From NCBI GenBank assembly GCA_019115995.1, contig DXCL01000026.1, forward strand, positions 1-64,000: DNA of 64,000 bases. The letters run 5' to 3'. Every line of letters starts with the position of its first letter. Position 1 is the stretch's first letter. Shown here one piece after another: positions 41,058 through 51,204 of this stretch. The notes beneath the pieces were generated by a model. That model did no database searches, was not told where the DNA came from, and worked only from the letters and a program-made list of their open reading frames with translations. Source of the DNA: Candidatus Borkfalkia avistercoris. Lineage in GTDB: Bacteria; Bacillota; Clostridia; Christensenellales; Borkfalkiaceae. A program made the position numbers and the translations under genes.

Positions 41058-41765
41058 ATGATGAGATCGGTCAAAGTGGCTGTTTTCACCAATGCGGTGC
41101 TCCTGCTGCTCGTCGTTGTCGTCGGGGCTGTGTGCTTTTTTCCGCTCGGCGCGGTGACCGCCGGAAACGTGAGCGACAGGGTCTACTATCGCGGAGACGC
41201 CGAGAGCGGCAAGGTGTCTCTCATGTTCAACGTATACGGCGGCGCCGACTATATTCCCGGCATACTCGATACGCTCGACTCGTTCGGCGTGAAGGCGACC
41301 TTTTTTATAGGCGGGTGCTGGGCGGACGATCATACGCAGACGCTGCGCGAGATCGCGGCCCGCGGGCACGAACTCGGCAACCACGGATATTTTCATAAAG
41401 ATCAAGACAAATTATCTCTGTCCGCGAACAAAGAGGAGATCTTGCGCTGTCATGATCTCGTAAAATCTTTGGCGGGCAAAGAGATGGGCCTGTTCGCGCC
41501 GCCCTCCGGCGCGTATTCCGAAAATACGGTAAACGCGGCGGAGTCTCTTGCCTATAAAGTGATCATGTGGTCTAAGGATACCATCGACTGGCGCGACCAC
41601 GACGCGACGCTGATCTTTTCCCGCGCTACGGCGGGGATAGAGGGCGGCGACCTCGTTTTGATGCACCCCACCGAAGAGACGGCAGAGGCACTGCCGTCCG
41701 TGCTCGCGTTTTATAAGGAGAAAGGTCTCGCGCAGTGTACCGTGAGCGAAACGCTCGGTTTATAG
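41058..41765 (+). CDS. polysaccharide deacetylase family protein (NodB domain)
   Basis: SLMFNVYGGADYIPGILDTLDSFGVKATFFIGG, ELGNHGYFHKD; N-terminal TM. Confidence 0.88.
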   Translation: MMRSVKVAVFTNAVLLLLVVVVGAVCFFPLGAVTAGNVSDRVYYRGDAESGKVSLMFNVYGGADYIPGILDTLDSFGVKATFFIGGCWADDHTQTLREIAARGHELGNHGYFHKDQDKLSLSANKEEILRCHDLVKSLAGKEMGLFAPPSGAYSENTVNAAESLAYKVIMWSKDTIDWRDHDATLIFSRATAGIEGGDLVLMHPTEETAEALPSVLAFYKEKGLAQCTVSETLGL

Positions 41766-41807
41766 GCTGCTGCGGGAAAAATAATTTACATAACGGAGAA
41801 AATCGAA

Positions 41808-43052
41808 ATGACGTATTACAAAAAGTTTCCGAGCGGTCTGCGCTTGGTAGTCAAAAAAATAGACGGGCTCTTGTCCGTCAGTATGGGGGCGATCGTGGGA
41901 ACGGGCTCCTGCTTTGAAACGGAAAAGGAGAACGGGATCTCTCACTTTATCGAACACATGATGTTTAAGGGCACGGCAAAGCGGAACGCCTTTGAGATTT
42001 CCGACGCGATGGACAGGATCGGCGCGCAGGTCAATGCGTTTACCTCGAAAGACATTACCTGTTATTATGCGAAATCGACTTCCGATCACGCGGGGGAGGC
42101 GTTCGAGATCCTTGCGGATTTTGTGCTCGGCTCCGTCTTTCCGGAGGAGGAAATGGACAGGGAAAAGGGAGTCGTGCTCGAAGAGATCTCCATGACGGAG
42201 GACACGCCCGACGATCTGTGCCTCGACGTGCTGGCGGAGGCGTATTTCGGAAAAACGGGCTACGGCAGGCCGATCCTCGGCCCGGCGGAAAACGTAAAGG
42301 GCTTTTCGAGAAAAGACCTGTTCGCATATATCGCGGAACGGTACGCGCCCGAAAATATCGTTATTTCTTTTGCGGGCAACATCGATCCCCGTTGCGCGGA
42401 AGATCTCGTGCAAAAGTACTTTGAAGAAAAGATCGAAAAGCGTGCGTTTATTCCTAGGGTCAAGGAGATCTCTCAAAGCGGCGGAAGTTTGTTCAAAACA
42501 AAAGATATCGAGCAAGTGCATATCGCGTTTGCATATCCGTCCTTGAAACGGGAAGATAAAATGATGGACGCGGCGCTCGTCATGAATACGATTCTGGGCG
42601 GCGGCATGAGCTCCCGGCTTTTCCAAAAGGTGCGCGAGCAGATGGGGCTTGCGTATACCGTGTACTCCTATATATCCTCCTTTACCGAAGGTGGGCTCCT
42701 GACGGTATATGCCGGCGTCAATCCCGCCAACGTGCAGAGGGCGCAGGAAGCGATCTTTGAAACGATCTCTCAATTTTGCAAGGACAAGTTTACCGACGAC
42801 GAGTTCCTCCGCGGCAAAGAACAGCTCAAATCCTCCGTCATCATGGGGCAGGAAAACACTGCGTCGCAGATGGTCGCGTACGGCAAGCATATGCTCTTTA
42901 CGGGCGAGGTGCTGGATCTTGAAAAGCGCGTGCGCGACATCACGGCGATGACGAAAGAGGATTGCGAAGCGGCGCTTGCCGTGAATTTTGACGAAAAAAT
43001 GATGGCTGCTGCCTGCGTCGGGCGCGTCGATAAACCGCTCGTCATTCGCTGA
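41808..43052 (+). CDS. M16 family zinc peptidase
   Basis: HFIEHMMFKGT (HXXEH), typical M16 length. Confidence 0.92.
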   Translation: MTYYKKFPSGLRLVVKKIDGLLSVSMGAIVGTGSCFETEKENGISHFIEHMMFKGTAKRNAFEISDAMDRIGAQVNAFTSKDITCYYAKSTSDHAGEAFEILADFVLGSVFPEEEMDREKGVVLEEISMTEDTPDDLCLDVLAEAYFGKTGYGRPILGPAENVKGFSRKDLFAYIAERYAPENIVISFAGNIDPRCAEDLVQKYFEEKIEKRAFIPRVKEISQSGGSLFKTKDIEQVHIAFAYPSLKREDKMMDAALVMNTILGGGMSSRLFQKVREQMGLAYTVYSYISSFTEGGLLTVYAGVNPANVQRAQEAIFETISQFCKDKFTDDEFLRGKEQLKSSVIMGQENTASQMVAYGKHMLFTGEVLDLEKRVRDITAMTKEDCEAALAVNFDEKMMAAACVGRVDKPLVIR

Positions 43053-43059
43053 AAAAACG

Positions 43060-43090
43060 ACAATCCGCAAAAAATTTGCGGATTGTTTTT
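43060..43090 (+). terminator. intrinsic terminator
   Basis: ACAATCCGCAAAAAATTTGCGGATTGTTTTT. Confidence 0.85.
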
Positions 43091-43116
43091 ATAATATTGC
43101 CATAATCGGAAGTACT

Positions 43117-43602
43117 ATGTCAGATATAATACAAGGTTTTTCTCCCGTTTTCGATGCGAGGAGCGAGGTTTTGATCTTGGGGAGTTTCCCCTCCGTAAAG
43201 AGCCGCGAAGTTTCCTTCTATTACGGGAACAGGCAGAACCGTTTTTGGAAAATGCTGTCTGAATTTTTCGGGGAGGCGATCGGAGAAGACGCCGAAAGCA
43301 GGCGCAAATTTGTGTTGGCGCACCGCGTCGCGCTTTGGGATATCGTCGCCGAGTGCGAGATCGTCGGCTCGTCTGACGCCTCTATCAAATGTTACAAGAT
43401 CGCAGAGATCGGGAAGGTTTTTGCGATCGCGCCCATACGCTCCGTTTTGCTCAACGGAAAGCGCGCGTATGAAATTTTTTGCGAACGCTACGGCGGCGTG
43501 CAGACGCCGTATTTCCTGATGCCGTCTACGTCGCCCGCAAATCCGCGCTACGATAAAAAGATCTGGTTTTCAGCTCTGCGAAACGCATTGCATGCGGAAT
43601 AA
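43117..43602 (+). CDS. DNA-deoxyinosine glycosylase / uracil-DNA glycosylase superfamily protein
   Basis: FSPVFDARSEVLILGSFPSVKSREVSFYYGNRQNRFWKML, LMPSTSPANPRY. Confidence 0.88.
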   Translation: MSDIIQGFSPVFDARSEVLILGSFPSVKSREVSFYYGNRQNRFWKMLSEFFGEAIGEDAESRRKFVLAHRVALWDIVAECEIVGSSDASIKCYKIAEIGKVFAIAPIRSVLLNGKRAYEIFCERYGGVQTPYFLMPSTSPANPRYDKKIWFSALRNALHAE

Positions 43603-43695
43603 AATTTGTGTCGGCGCGTTTGCGCTGACAATGTTCGATGGCGCGTACAATAAATACGTGTTCAACAAATTTTTACATATCCGGAGGAACGCAAA

Positions 43696-44391
43696 ATGAA
43701 GGAGTATGAGGAGATACTTGCCGAGCTTTCGGCAATGAAAGACGAAAAGTACAGGCTGTTCAATGAACGCATCGTCAATATACCCGCGGGGTCGAGCGTG
43801 GGGGTAAGAACGCCGCTTCTGCGCGATTACGGCAGGCGGCTCGTGAAGGAAGAGGGGTTCGATCTCGACGATCTGCTCGCATTCCCGAACGACGTTTTCG
43901 AGGTACGCCTGTTAAAATGTTTTGCCGTGGGCAACTGCAAGATGCCCTTTGAGCAGAAGATGAAATACATAGAAAGGTGTGTGCCTATCATAGACGGCTG
44001 GGCGGTATGCGATCTGTTCTGCTCTACCTTAAAGGAGGTCAAAAAGCATCGCGAAGCGTTTTTGCCCGAGATCAAAAAATACGTCGGGCAGGGCACGGAG
44101 TTTTCTCAGCGCTTCGGGTACATCATGCTTTTGGGGTGTTATATGGAGCGGGAATATCTGACAGATATTTTTGCCCTGCTCGGGCAGGCTCGCACCGAAT
44201 TTTATTACACGCATATGGGCGCGGCGTGGCTGATCGCGGAGGTACTCGTAAAGTTTTATGAGGAGGGCGTTGCGTATTTGCAAAGCTGTACGCTCGACGC
44301 AAAAACGGTCAATAAGGCGATCCAGAAGGCGCGCGAAAGTTACCGCCTGACGGAAGCGAAAAAAAATTATTTAAAATCTTTAAAAAAGTAA
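43696..44391 (+). CDS. DNA alkylation repair (AlkD-like) protein
   Basis: GVRTPLLRDYGRRLVKE, IDGWAVCDLFCSTLKEVKKHR. Confidence 0.88.
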   Translation: MKEYEEILAELSAMKDEKYRLFNERIVNIPAGSSVGVRTPLLRDYGRRLVKEEGFDLDDLLAFPNDVFEVRLLKCFAVGNCKMPFEQKMKYIERCVPIIDGWAVCDLFCSTLKEVKKHREAFLPEIKKYVGQGTEFSQRFGYIMLLGCYMEREYLTDIFALLGQARTEFYYTHMGAAWLIAEVLVKFYEEGVAYLQSCTLDAKTVNKAIQKARESYRLTEAKKNYLKSLKK

Positions 44392-44478
44392 TGAAAAACT
44401 TTTCGGAATGTGTTACAATATTAACAATGCTGCGGCAGAAGGGCCGCGGCAACGCTTTACTATAACACGGAGAGAGTC

Positions 44479-46665
44479 ATGGACATCGTAAAAAAGCTGA
44501 CGGAAGAATTCCCTTCCGTCAAACAGGACAAGGTTCAAAACATCATCGATCTGATCGACGAGGGGAACACGATCCCCTTTATCGCGCGCTACCGCAAGGA
44601 AATGACGGGCAGCTGCGATGATCAGGTGCTCAGGGAGTTCAACGACCGCCTTGCGTATCTGCGCAATCTCGAAAAGAGAAAGGAAGAGGTCGCCGGCTCC
44701 ATCACGGAACAGGGCAAAATGACCGAGGAGATCCAAAAAGCTCTGGACGCCGCCTCGACGCTCACGGAGGTCGAGGATATTTATCGGCCTTACAAGCAGA
44801 AAAAGAAGACGCGCGCGAGCGTCGCCATCGAAAAGGGTTTGCAGCCTTTGGCGGAATTTATACTCGCGCAGGATAAAAATGCCGACGTGAAAGCGGAGGC
44901 GGAAAAATATATCGATGCGGAGAAGGGCGTATCGTCTGCGGACGAAGCGATCGAGGGGGCAAAGGATATTATAGCCGAGATCGTTTCCGACGACGCGAAC
45001 GTACGCAAAAAGCTCAGAAACCTGTTCATGAAAAACGGCGAGGTCGTAACAAAGCTCGTCAACGCGGAAAAAGACGAGGCGAAAACGTACGAAATGTACG
45101 CCGATTACAGCGAGCTCGTGCCCGAGATCAAGAGCCACCGCGTTCTTGCCGTGAACCGCGGCGAAAAGGAAGGGTATCTCAAAGTTAAGGTAACTTTTAA
45201 CGAGGAGATCGCAAAGCGCATCGCGGGGGCAGGCTATCTGAAAGACGGCGGCTATTCCACAGAACTTGTAAAGGAAGCGGTAGACGACAGTTACGACCGC
45301 CTTATCTATCCTTCCATCGAGCGCGAGGTGCGCGCCGCGCTGACCGAATCGGCGAGCGAGCAGGCGATCAAGATCTTCGAAGTTAACTTAAAACCTCTTC
45401 TCATGCAGCCTCCTATGAAAGATAAGGTTACGCTCGGGCTCGACCCCGCGTACAGAACGGGCTGCAAGATCGCCGTTGTAGACGGCACGGGAAAGGTACT
45501 GGATAAAACGGTCGTCTATCCTACGCCCGGTCCCAAACAGAATATCGACGCGGCGAAGGCAAAGCTCAAAGAGCTCATCGCAAAATACGGCGTACAGGTC
45601 ATATCCATCGGCAACGGCACGGCCTCCAAAGAGAGCGAAATTTTCGTCGCCGAGCTGATCAAGGAGATCAAAGAGGAAACGGGCAGAACGGTGGAATATA
45701 TCGTCGTTTCCGAGGCGGGTGCGTCCGTCTATTCGGCAAGCCCCTTGGGTGCGGAGGAATTCCCCGATTACGACGTCGCGGAGCGCAGCGCGGTTTCCAT
45801 TGCGAGAAGATTGCAGGATCCTTTGGCGGAGCTCATCAAGATCGACCCGAAATCTATCGGCGTCGGGCAGTATCAGCACGACATGGATAAAAAGCGGTTA
45901 GACAGCGTGCTTTCCGGCGTGCTGGAAGACTGCGTAAACAGCGTCGGCGTCGATCTGAACACGGCGAGCGTCTCTCTCCTCAAATATGTAGCGGGCCTGA
46001 ACGCGGGCATCGCGAAGAATATCGTGGCATATCGCGAGGGCAACGGAAAGTTCCGTTCCCGCAAGGAGATTTTGAAGGTGCCCAAGCTGGGCGAAAAGGC
46101 GTTTACCCAGTGCGCGGGGTTCTTGCGCATTCCCGGGGGAGACAATATCCTCGACAATACCGCCGTGCACCCCGAATCGTACGGCGCGGCGGAAAAACTG
46201 CTTGAAATTTTCGGCTACACCGAGGAAGACGTAAAGGAGGGAAAAATCTCCGACCTCCCGCAAAAGGTCAAAGAATACGGAGAGGAAAAGGCGGCGAAGG
46301 AAGCCGGGCTCGACGTTCCCACCATGAAAGACGTGGTCGCGGAGATCGTAAAACCCGGGCGCGACATTCGCGACGCCTTGCCCAAACCCGTTCTTCGTTC
46401 CGACATCATGGACATCAACGACCTCGCTCCGGGCATGGAGCTTACGGGTACGGTGAGAAACGTTGTGGACTTCGGCGCGTTTATCGATATCGGCGTGCAT
46501 CAGGACGGCCTCGTGCACATTACCGAGATCACCGACAGGTACATCAAGCACCCCTCCGACGTACTGAAAGTCGGCCAGCGGGTAACCGTTTGGGTCAAAG
46601 ACGTAGACGTTAAAAAGAACCGTATCGGGCTCACGATGAAAAAACCGCGCGCAAAGGCGCAGTAA
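44479..46665 (+). CDS. tex: Tex-family RNA-binding transcription accessory protein
   Basis: NTIPFIARYRKEMTGSCDDQVLREF, LGLDPAYRTGCKIAVVD, C-terminal S1 domain. Confidence 0.95.
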   Translation: MDIVKKLTEEFPSVKQDKVQNIIDLIDEGNTIPFIARYRKEMTGSCDDQVLREFNDRLAYLRNLEKRKEEVAGSITEQGKMTEEIQKALDAASTLTEVEDIYRPYKQKKKTRASVAIEKGLQPLAEFILAQDKNADVKAEAEKYIDAEKGVSSADEAIEGAKDIIAEIVSDDANVRKKLRNLFMKNGEVVTKLVNAEKDEAKTYEMYADYSELVPEIKSHRVLAVNRGEKEGYLKVKVTFNEEIAKRIAGAGYLKDGGYSTELVKEAVDDSYDRLIYPSIEREVRAALTESASEQAIKIFEVNLKPLLMQPPMKDKVTLGLDPAYRTGCKIAVVDGTGKVLDKTVVYPTPGPKQNIDAAKAKLKELIAKYGVQVISIGNGTASKESEIFVAELIKEIKEETGRTVEYIVVSEAGASVYSASPLGAEEFPDYDVAERSAVSIARRLQDPLAELIKIDPKSIGVGQYQHDMDKKRLDSVLSGVLEDCVNSVGVDLNTASVSLLKYVAGLNAGIAKNIVAYREGNGKFRSRKEILKVPKLGEKAFTQCAGFLRIPGGDNILDNTAVHPESYGAAEKLLEIFGYTEEDVKEGKISDLPQKVKEYGEEKAAKEAGLDVPTMKDVVAEIVKPGRDIRDALPKPVLRSDIMDINDLAPGMELTGTVRNVVDFGAFIDIGVHQDGLVHITEITDRYIKHPSDVLKVGQRVTVWVKDVDVKKNRIGLTMKKPRAKAQ

Positions 46666-46730
46666 CATTTTTTTCGTCGGCAAAACATCTTAAAATTCGC
46701 CGTTTGCGGGCAGATTATTTAAAAAAAGTA

Positions 46731-46759
46731 TTGACAAAATTCCTCATATCGTGTAAAAT
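46731..46759 (+). promoter_or_regulatory. promoter of acpP
   Basis: TTGACA-N17-TAAAAT. Confidence 0.85.
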
Positions 46760-46788
46760 ATTTTCATAATGCAGGAGGATAGGTTATT

Positions 46789-47016
46789 ATGTTTGAAAAG
46801 GTAAGGGCAATGCTCGCGAAACAGCTGAATTTGCCGGCAGATAAGATCACTTTGGAGAGCGACATCATCAAAGATCTGGGAGCGGACTCCCTTGACGTTG
46901 TGGAGCTTCTCATTTCACTGGAAGACGATTACGGGATCTCTATTCCCGAAGACGACATCGTGGGCGTAAAGACGGTGAAAGACATCGTCGACATGATCGA
47001 AAAACTCGAAAAGTAA
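46789..47016 (+). CDS. acpP: acyl carrier protein
   Basis: DLGADSLDVVELLISLEDDYGI phosphopantetheine site. Confidence 0.96.
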   Translation: MFEKVRAMLAKQLNLPADKITLESDIIKDLGADSLDVVELLISLEDDYGISIPEDDIVGVKTVKDIVDMIEKLEK

Positions 47017-47031
47017 TCAAAATAATAAAAG

Positions 47032-47070
47032 AGGGCTTCCGCGCCGGGCGCGGAAGCCCTGTTGTTTTTT
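47032..47070. terminator. convergent terminator between acpP and nspC
   Basis: AGGGCTTCCGCGCCGGGCGCGGAAGCCCT then GTTGTTTTTT. Confidence 0.8.
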
Positions 47071-48178
47071 ACAACCGATTTTTAAAATCTTCGTAGCCGA
47101 AGCGTTTGATCTCTTCGACGTTGCCGCCTTGCCGTTTCAAATAAATGCCGGGGAGGGGCATACCGTTGAAGGTATTGGTTTTGACCATCGTATACAGCGC
47201 CATGTCGTCGAACACGAGTTCGTCGCCCTCCTTTAAAGGCTCGTCGAAGGAATAGTCTCCGATCACGTCTCCCGCAAGGCAGGTCGGGCCGCCGAGCCGA
47301 TAGGTGTGCGCTTTCTCTCCCGCTATGCCGCTCCCGTAAACGGGCGGGCGGTAGGGCATTTCCAATACGTCCGGCATGTGGCAGGCGGCGGAAGCGTCCA
47401 AAATCGCGATGTTCATGCCGTTTTTCATCACTTCCAGAACGCGCGCGTGCAGCGTGCCCGCGTTGAGGACGACTGCTTCGCCCGGTTCGAGGTAGATCTG
47501 CGCTCCCGTTTCGCCTCGCAGTCTTTTTACGATGTCTACGAGGCACTCCCTGTCGTAATCCTCCCGCGTGATGTGGTGACCGCCGCCGAGGTTGAGCCAC
47601 TGCATGTTCTTCGCGTAGCGCCCGAATTTGTCCATGAACGCCTCGACGGTCTTTTCCAGATCGTCCGCATTCTGTTCGCACAGGGTGTGAAAGTGCAGCC
47701 CGTCGAGAAGGGGCAGTATCTCTTCGTCAAAGTTTGCGAGCGTCGTGCCGAGGCGGGAAAAAGGCGCGCACGGGTCGTAGATCTCGTGCCCCTCCTGCGT
47801 GGAGCATTCGGGGTTGACGCGCAGCCCCGCCGATACGCCCGCCTCCCTGCAAGGGGGGGCGAATTTTTTGACCTGCGCGGGCGTGTTGAACACGATGTGG
47901 TCGGCGATCGTTACGAGCTGTTCGATGTCTTCTTCGCGGTAGGCGGGGGCAAAAACGTGTACCTCTTTGCCGAATTCTTCCCGCCCGAGCTTCGCTTCGA
48001 ACAGTCCGCTCGCCTCCGTTCCCGCAAGGTAGCGCGCAATGAGGGGATACGTCTGCCAGACCGAATACGCCTTCTGCGCGAGCAGTATCTTGCAGCCCGC
48101 GCGTTCGGCTACGTCCTGTAATATTTCGAGGTTTTGTACGAGTTTTTTTTCGTCGATGAGAAAATAGGGCGTGCGCAT
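47069..48178 (-). CDS. nspC: carboxynorspermidine decarboxylase
   Basis: MRTPYFLIDEKKLVQNLEILQDV, LNLGGGHHITREDYD, PLKEGDELVFDDMALYTMVKTNTFNGM. Confidence 0.93.
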   Translation of the reverse strand: MRTPYFLIDEKKLVQNLEILQDVAERAGCKILLAQKAYSVWQTYPLIARYLAGTEASGLFEAKLGREEFGKEVHVFAPAYREEDIEQLVTIADHIVFNTPAQVKKFAPPCREAGVSAGLRVNPECSTQEGHEIYDPCAPFSRLGTTLANFDEEILPLLDGLHFHTLCEQNADDLEKTVEAFMDKFGRYAKNMQWLNLGGGHHITREDYDRECLVDIVKRLRGETGAQIYLEPGEAVVLNAGTLHARVLEVMKNGMNIAILDASAACHMPDVLEMPYRPPVYGSGIAGEKAHTYRLGGPTCLAGDVIGDYSFDEPLKEGDELVFDDMALYTMVKTNTFNGMPLPGIYLKRQGGNVEEIKRFGYEDFKNRL

Positions 48179-49380
48179 CAGTCTACCAATACGGGGTCAA
48201 AGTCCTCTTTCCAGGGGAGCCCCCATTTGTTCAGCGCGTCCATGAAGGGATCGGGGTCGAACTCCTCGATGTTGTAAACGCCGGGCTTTGTCCATGTGCC
48301 GTTCATCACGAGCATCGCGCCGATCATTGCGGGCACGCCCGTCGTGTAAGAGATCGCCTGCGAGCCGACCTCTTTATAGCATTCTTGATGGTCGCATACG
48401 TTGTAGAGGTAATAGGTCTTGTCTTTGCCGTCCTTTTTGCCGCGGAAGATGCACCCGATGTTCGTTTTTCCCACCGTGCGCGGGCCGAGAGACGCGGGAT
48501 CGGGCAGCACCGCTTTCAAAAATTGCAGGGGCACGATCTCTTTTCCCTCGAAAAGAATGGGCTTGATCGAGGTCATGCCCACGTTTTCCAAACATTTCAG
48601 GTGGGTAAGGTAGCTTTGCCCGAAGGTCATGAAAAAGCGGATGCGCTTGATGCCGGGCACGTTGAGCGCGAGCGATTCAATTTCCTCGTGGTGCAAAAGG
48701 TACATATCCTTTTTGCCAACGCCGTCAAAGTCGTATTCCCGCTTGATCTCCATGGGCTTTGTTTCCACCCAATGCCCGTCTTCCCAATACGAGCCGTTTG
48801 CCGAAACTTCGCGTATGTTGATCTCGGGGTTGAAGTTGGTGGCGAAGGGATAGCCGTGGTCGCCGCCGTTGCAGTCGAGAATATCGATGTAATTGATCTC
48901 GTCGAAGTGGTGTTTGAGCGCGTATGCCGTAAACACGCCCGTAACGCCGGGGTCGAATCCGCTGCCGAGCAGGGCGCAGATGCCAGCGTCTTTAAAGCGG
49001 TCGCGGTACGCCCACTGCCATTTGTATTCGAACTTTGCCGTATCCTCGGGTTCGTAGTTCGCCGTGTCTACATAGTGCACTTTTGTTTTCAGGCAGGCGT
49101 CCATGATGGTCAGATCCTGATAGGGAAGCGCGAGGTTCAAAACGACGTCGGGTTTGAATTTTTCGATGAGCGCGACGAGCTCGTCCACGCTGTTGGCGTC
49201 TACCTTTGCGGTATGTATTTTGGTCTTGGTCGTGCTTTGCAATTTTTCTTTGAGCGCGTCGCACTTTTCCTTGGTGCGGCTGGCGATCATGATTTCAGAA
49301 AACTGTTCGCTGTTCTGGCAGCATTTGTGAATGGCGACGGAGGCGACCCCGCCGCAGCCGATGATGAGCGCTTTTCCCAT
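48178..49380 (-). CDS. carboxynorspermidine synthase (saccharopine dehydrogenase family)
   Basis: MGKALIIGCGGVASVAIHKCCQNSE, LGSGFDPGVTGVFTAYALKHHFDEI; adjacent to nspC. Confidence 0.9.
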   Translation of the reverse strand: MGKALIIGCGGVASVAIHKCCQNSEQFSEIMIASRTKEKCDALKEKLQSTTKTKIHTAKVDANSVDELVALIEKFKPDVVLNLALPYQDLTIMDACLKTKVHYVDTANYEPEDTAKFEYKWQWAYRDRFKDAGICALLGSGFDPGVTGVFTAYALKHHFDEINYIDILDCNGGDHGYPFATNFNPEINIREVSANGSYWEDGHWVETKPMEIKREYDFDGVGKKDMYLLHHEEIESLALNVPGIKRIRFFMTFGQSYLTHLKCLENVGMTSIKPILFEGKEIVPLQFLKAVLPDPASLGPRTVGKTNIGCIFRGKKDGKDKTYYLYNVCDHQECYKEVGSQAISYTTGVPAMIGAMLVMNGTWTKPGVYNIEEFDPDPFMDALNKWGLPWKEDFDPVLVD

Positions 49381-49465
49381 AATGTGTACCTCTCCTCGTA
49401 TAAATTTCAAATATTTTTCAGTTCCGCGCATTGCGGGCCGTTTTGCATGTATTTGCCGAGTGCAA

Positions 49466-50317
49466 TCATTTTAACGCGATCAGCATTTCCCGCACGATCT
49501 TGCAGGCGACCGCCGTAGACGCCCCGCTCGCGTCGTAGTGGGGCGAAAGCTCGTTCACGTCCGCGGCGACGACGTTCAGCGTACGGCAGGCGTCCGTAAC
49601 CGCCTTTCTGAGCGCGTCGAAGGATACGCCGCCCGGCTCGGGCGTGCCCGTGCCGGGGAACACCGAAGGGTCGAGCACGTCTAAATCGACGGTCAGATAT
49701 ACAGGTACGCCCGCGAGCGTCTCAAAAGCGTTTTGCAGCCCTTCAAAGTCGAACAGGCGGGTAAAAACGTGTTCCCGTCCCCAAACGAATTCGCTCTTGT
49801 CGCCCGAACGTATGCCGAACTGATAAATTTTACCGTCGCCCACGAGCTCGTGGCATCTGCGCAGCACGCACGCGTGCGAGAGCTTCTGCCCGAGGTAATC
49901 GTCTCTGAGGTCTGCGTGCGCGTCGAAATGAAGAATATGCAGGTCGGGGAATTTTTTGACCGCCGCGCGCACCGCGCCGAGGGTTACTAGGTGTTCCCCG
50001 CCCAGCATGAAGGGGCGCTTTCCGTCTTTCAGGACAGCCGCCGCCCGCTTTTCGATCATTTTGAGCGCGGGTTCGGGCGCGCCGAAGGGGAGCTCGATGT
50101 CGCCGCTGTCGAAAATTCTGCGGTCGGTGAGCTCTTTTCCCTGGTAGGGCGAATACAGTTCCAGCCCGAAAGATTCTCTCCGCATCGCGGCGCTCGCGAA
50201 GCGCGTGCCCGGGCGGAAGGAAGTGGTGCAGTCGTACGGCGCGCCGAACAGTACGGTGTCCGCCGTTTTATAATCGGCGTCGCAGCCGATAAAAGTTTCA
50301 ACGTTCGTTTTCAACAT
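49466..50317 (-). CDS. speB: agmatinase (ureohydrolase family)
   Basis: LGGEHLVTLG, FDAHADLRDDYLG, VYLTVDLDVLDPSVFPGTGTPEPGG. Confidence 0.92.
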   Translation of the reverse strand: MLKTNVETFIGCDADYKTADTVLFGAPYDCTTSFRPGTRFASAAMRRESFGLELYSPYQGKELTDRRIFDSGDIELPFGAPEPALKMIEKRAAAVLKDGKRPFMLGGEHLVTLGAVRAAVKKFPDLHILHFDAHADLRDDYLGQKLSHACVLRRCHELVGDGKIYQFGIRSGDKSEFVWGREHVFTRLFDFEGLQNAFETLAGVPVYLTVDLDVLDPSVFPGTGTPEPGGVSFDALRKAVTDACRTLNVVAADVNELSPHYDASGASTAVACKIVREMLIALK

Positions 50318-51158
50318 CTTTGAGCATCTCCTCAACGTACGCGGGCAGATAGAATGCGCCGCGGTGCAGCGTGGTCGTGTAATAGCGGCAGGAAAGCCCG
50401 CGTTTGTTCCATCTCTTTTCGTCTAAATCGCGCAGCGGGTGATATTTTTTTGTGGAAAACCCGAACAGCCAATGCCCCGAAGGGTAGGTGGGGATATGCG
50501 CCTGATAAATGCGCGAAAAGGGGAAGGATTCGATGATCCGCTTGTGCGCCCGCTGCATGGCGATGGCGTCCTGCTCGTAGAAGGGGCTCTCGTGCTGATT
50601 GACCATAATGCCGTCCTCTTTGAGCGCTTTATAGCAGTTGCCGTAAAATTCGCGGGAAAAGAGCCCCTCGCCCGGGCCGAAAGGATCGGTCGAGTCGACG
50701 ATGATGAGGTCGTATTCAGCCTTTTTTCTTCGCACGAATTTGAGCCCGTCTTCTATAAAAACGTGTACCCGCGGATCGTCTAATTTGCAGGCGGTGAAAG
50801 GCAGGTATTTTTTACTCACTTCAATGACCTGCCCGTCTATTTCCGCAAGGTCGATCCGCTCGATCTCCGGATATTTTGCGAGTTCGCGCACCACGCCGCC
50901 GTCGCCCGCTCCCACCACGAGCACGTCTTTCACGTGCGGGTGCACGGCCATGGGGGTGTGTACGATCATTTCATGATAGATAAATTCGTCTTTTTCGGTC
51001 AGCATCAGATAACCGTCTAATACCAGCATTCTGCCGAAGGCGGGGGTATCGAACACGTCGATGCGCTGAAATTCGCTCTTTCCGCTGTATATCTGTTTGT
51101 CTACGCGGATACTCAGCTTTACGTCCTTCGTGTGCTGTTCAGAAAACCAAAAATCCAT
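50298..51158 (-). CDS. speE: spermidine synthase
   Basis: MLVLDGYLMLTEKDEFIYHEMIVHTPM, VLVVGAGDGGVVRELAKYPEIERIDLAEID, DSTDPFGPGEGLFS. Confidence 0.95.
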   Translation of the reverse strand: MDFWFSEQHTKDVKLSIRVDKQIYSGKSEFQRIDVFDTPAFGRMLVLDGYLMLTEKDEFIYHEMIVHTPMAVHPHVKDVLVVGAGDGGVVRELAKYPEIERIDLAEIDGQVIEVSKKYLPFTACKLDDPRVHVFIEDGLKFVRRKKAEYDLIIVDSTDPFGPGEGLFSREFYGNCYKALKEDGIMVNQHESPFYEQDAIAMQRAHKRIIESFPFSRIYQAHIPTYPSGHWLFGFSTKKYHPLRDLDEKRWNKRGLSCRYYTTTLHRGAFYLPAYVEEMLKDVENER

Positions 51159-51204
51159 ATGTCAAAATTTCCTTATCGATTCGCGCCGCGGGCTGCGGGG
51201 CGGT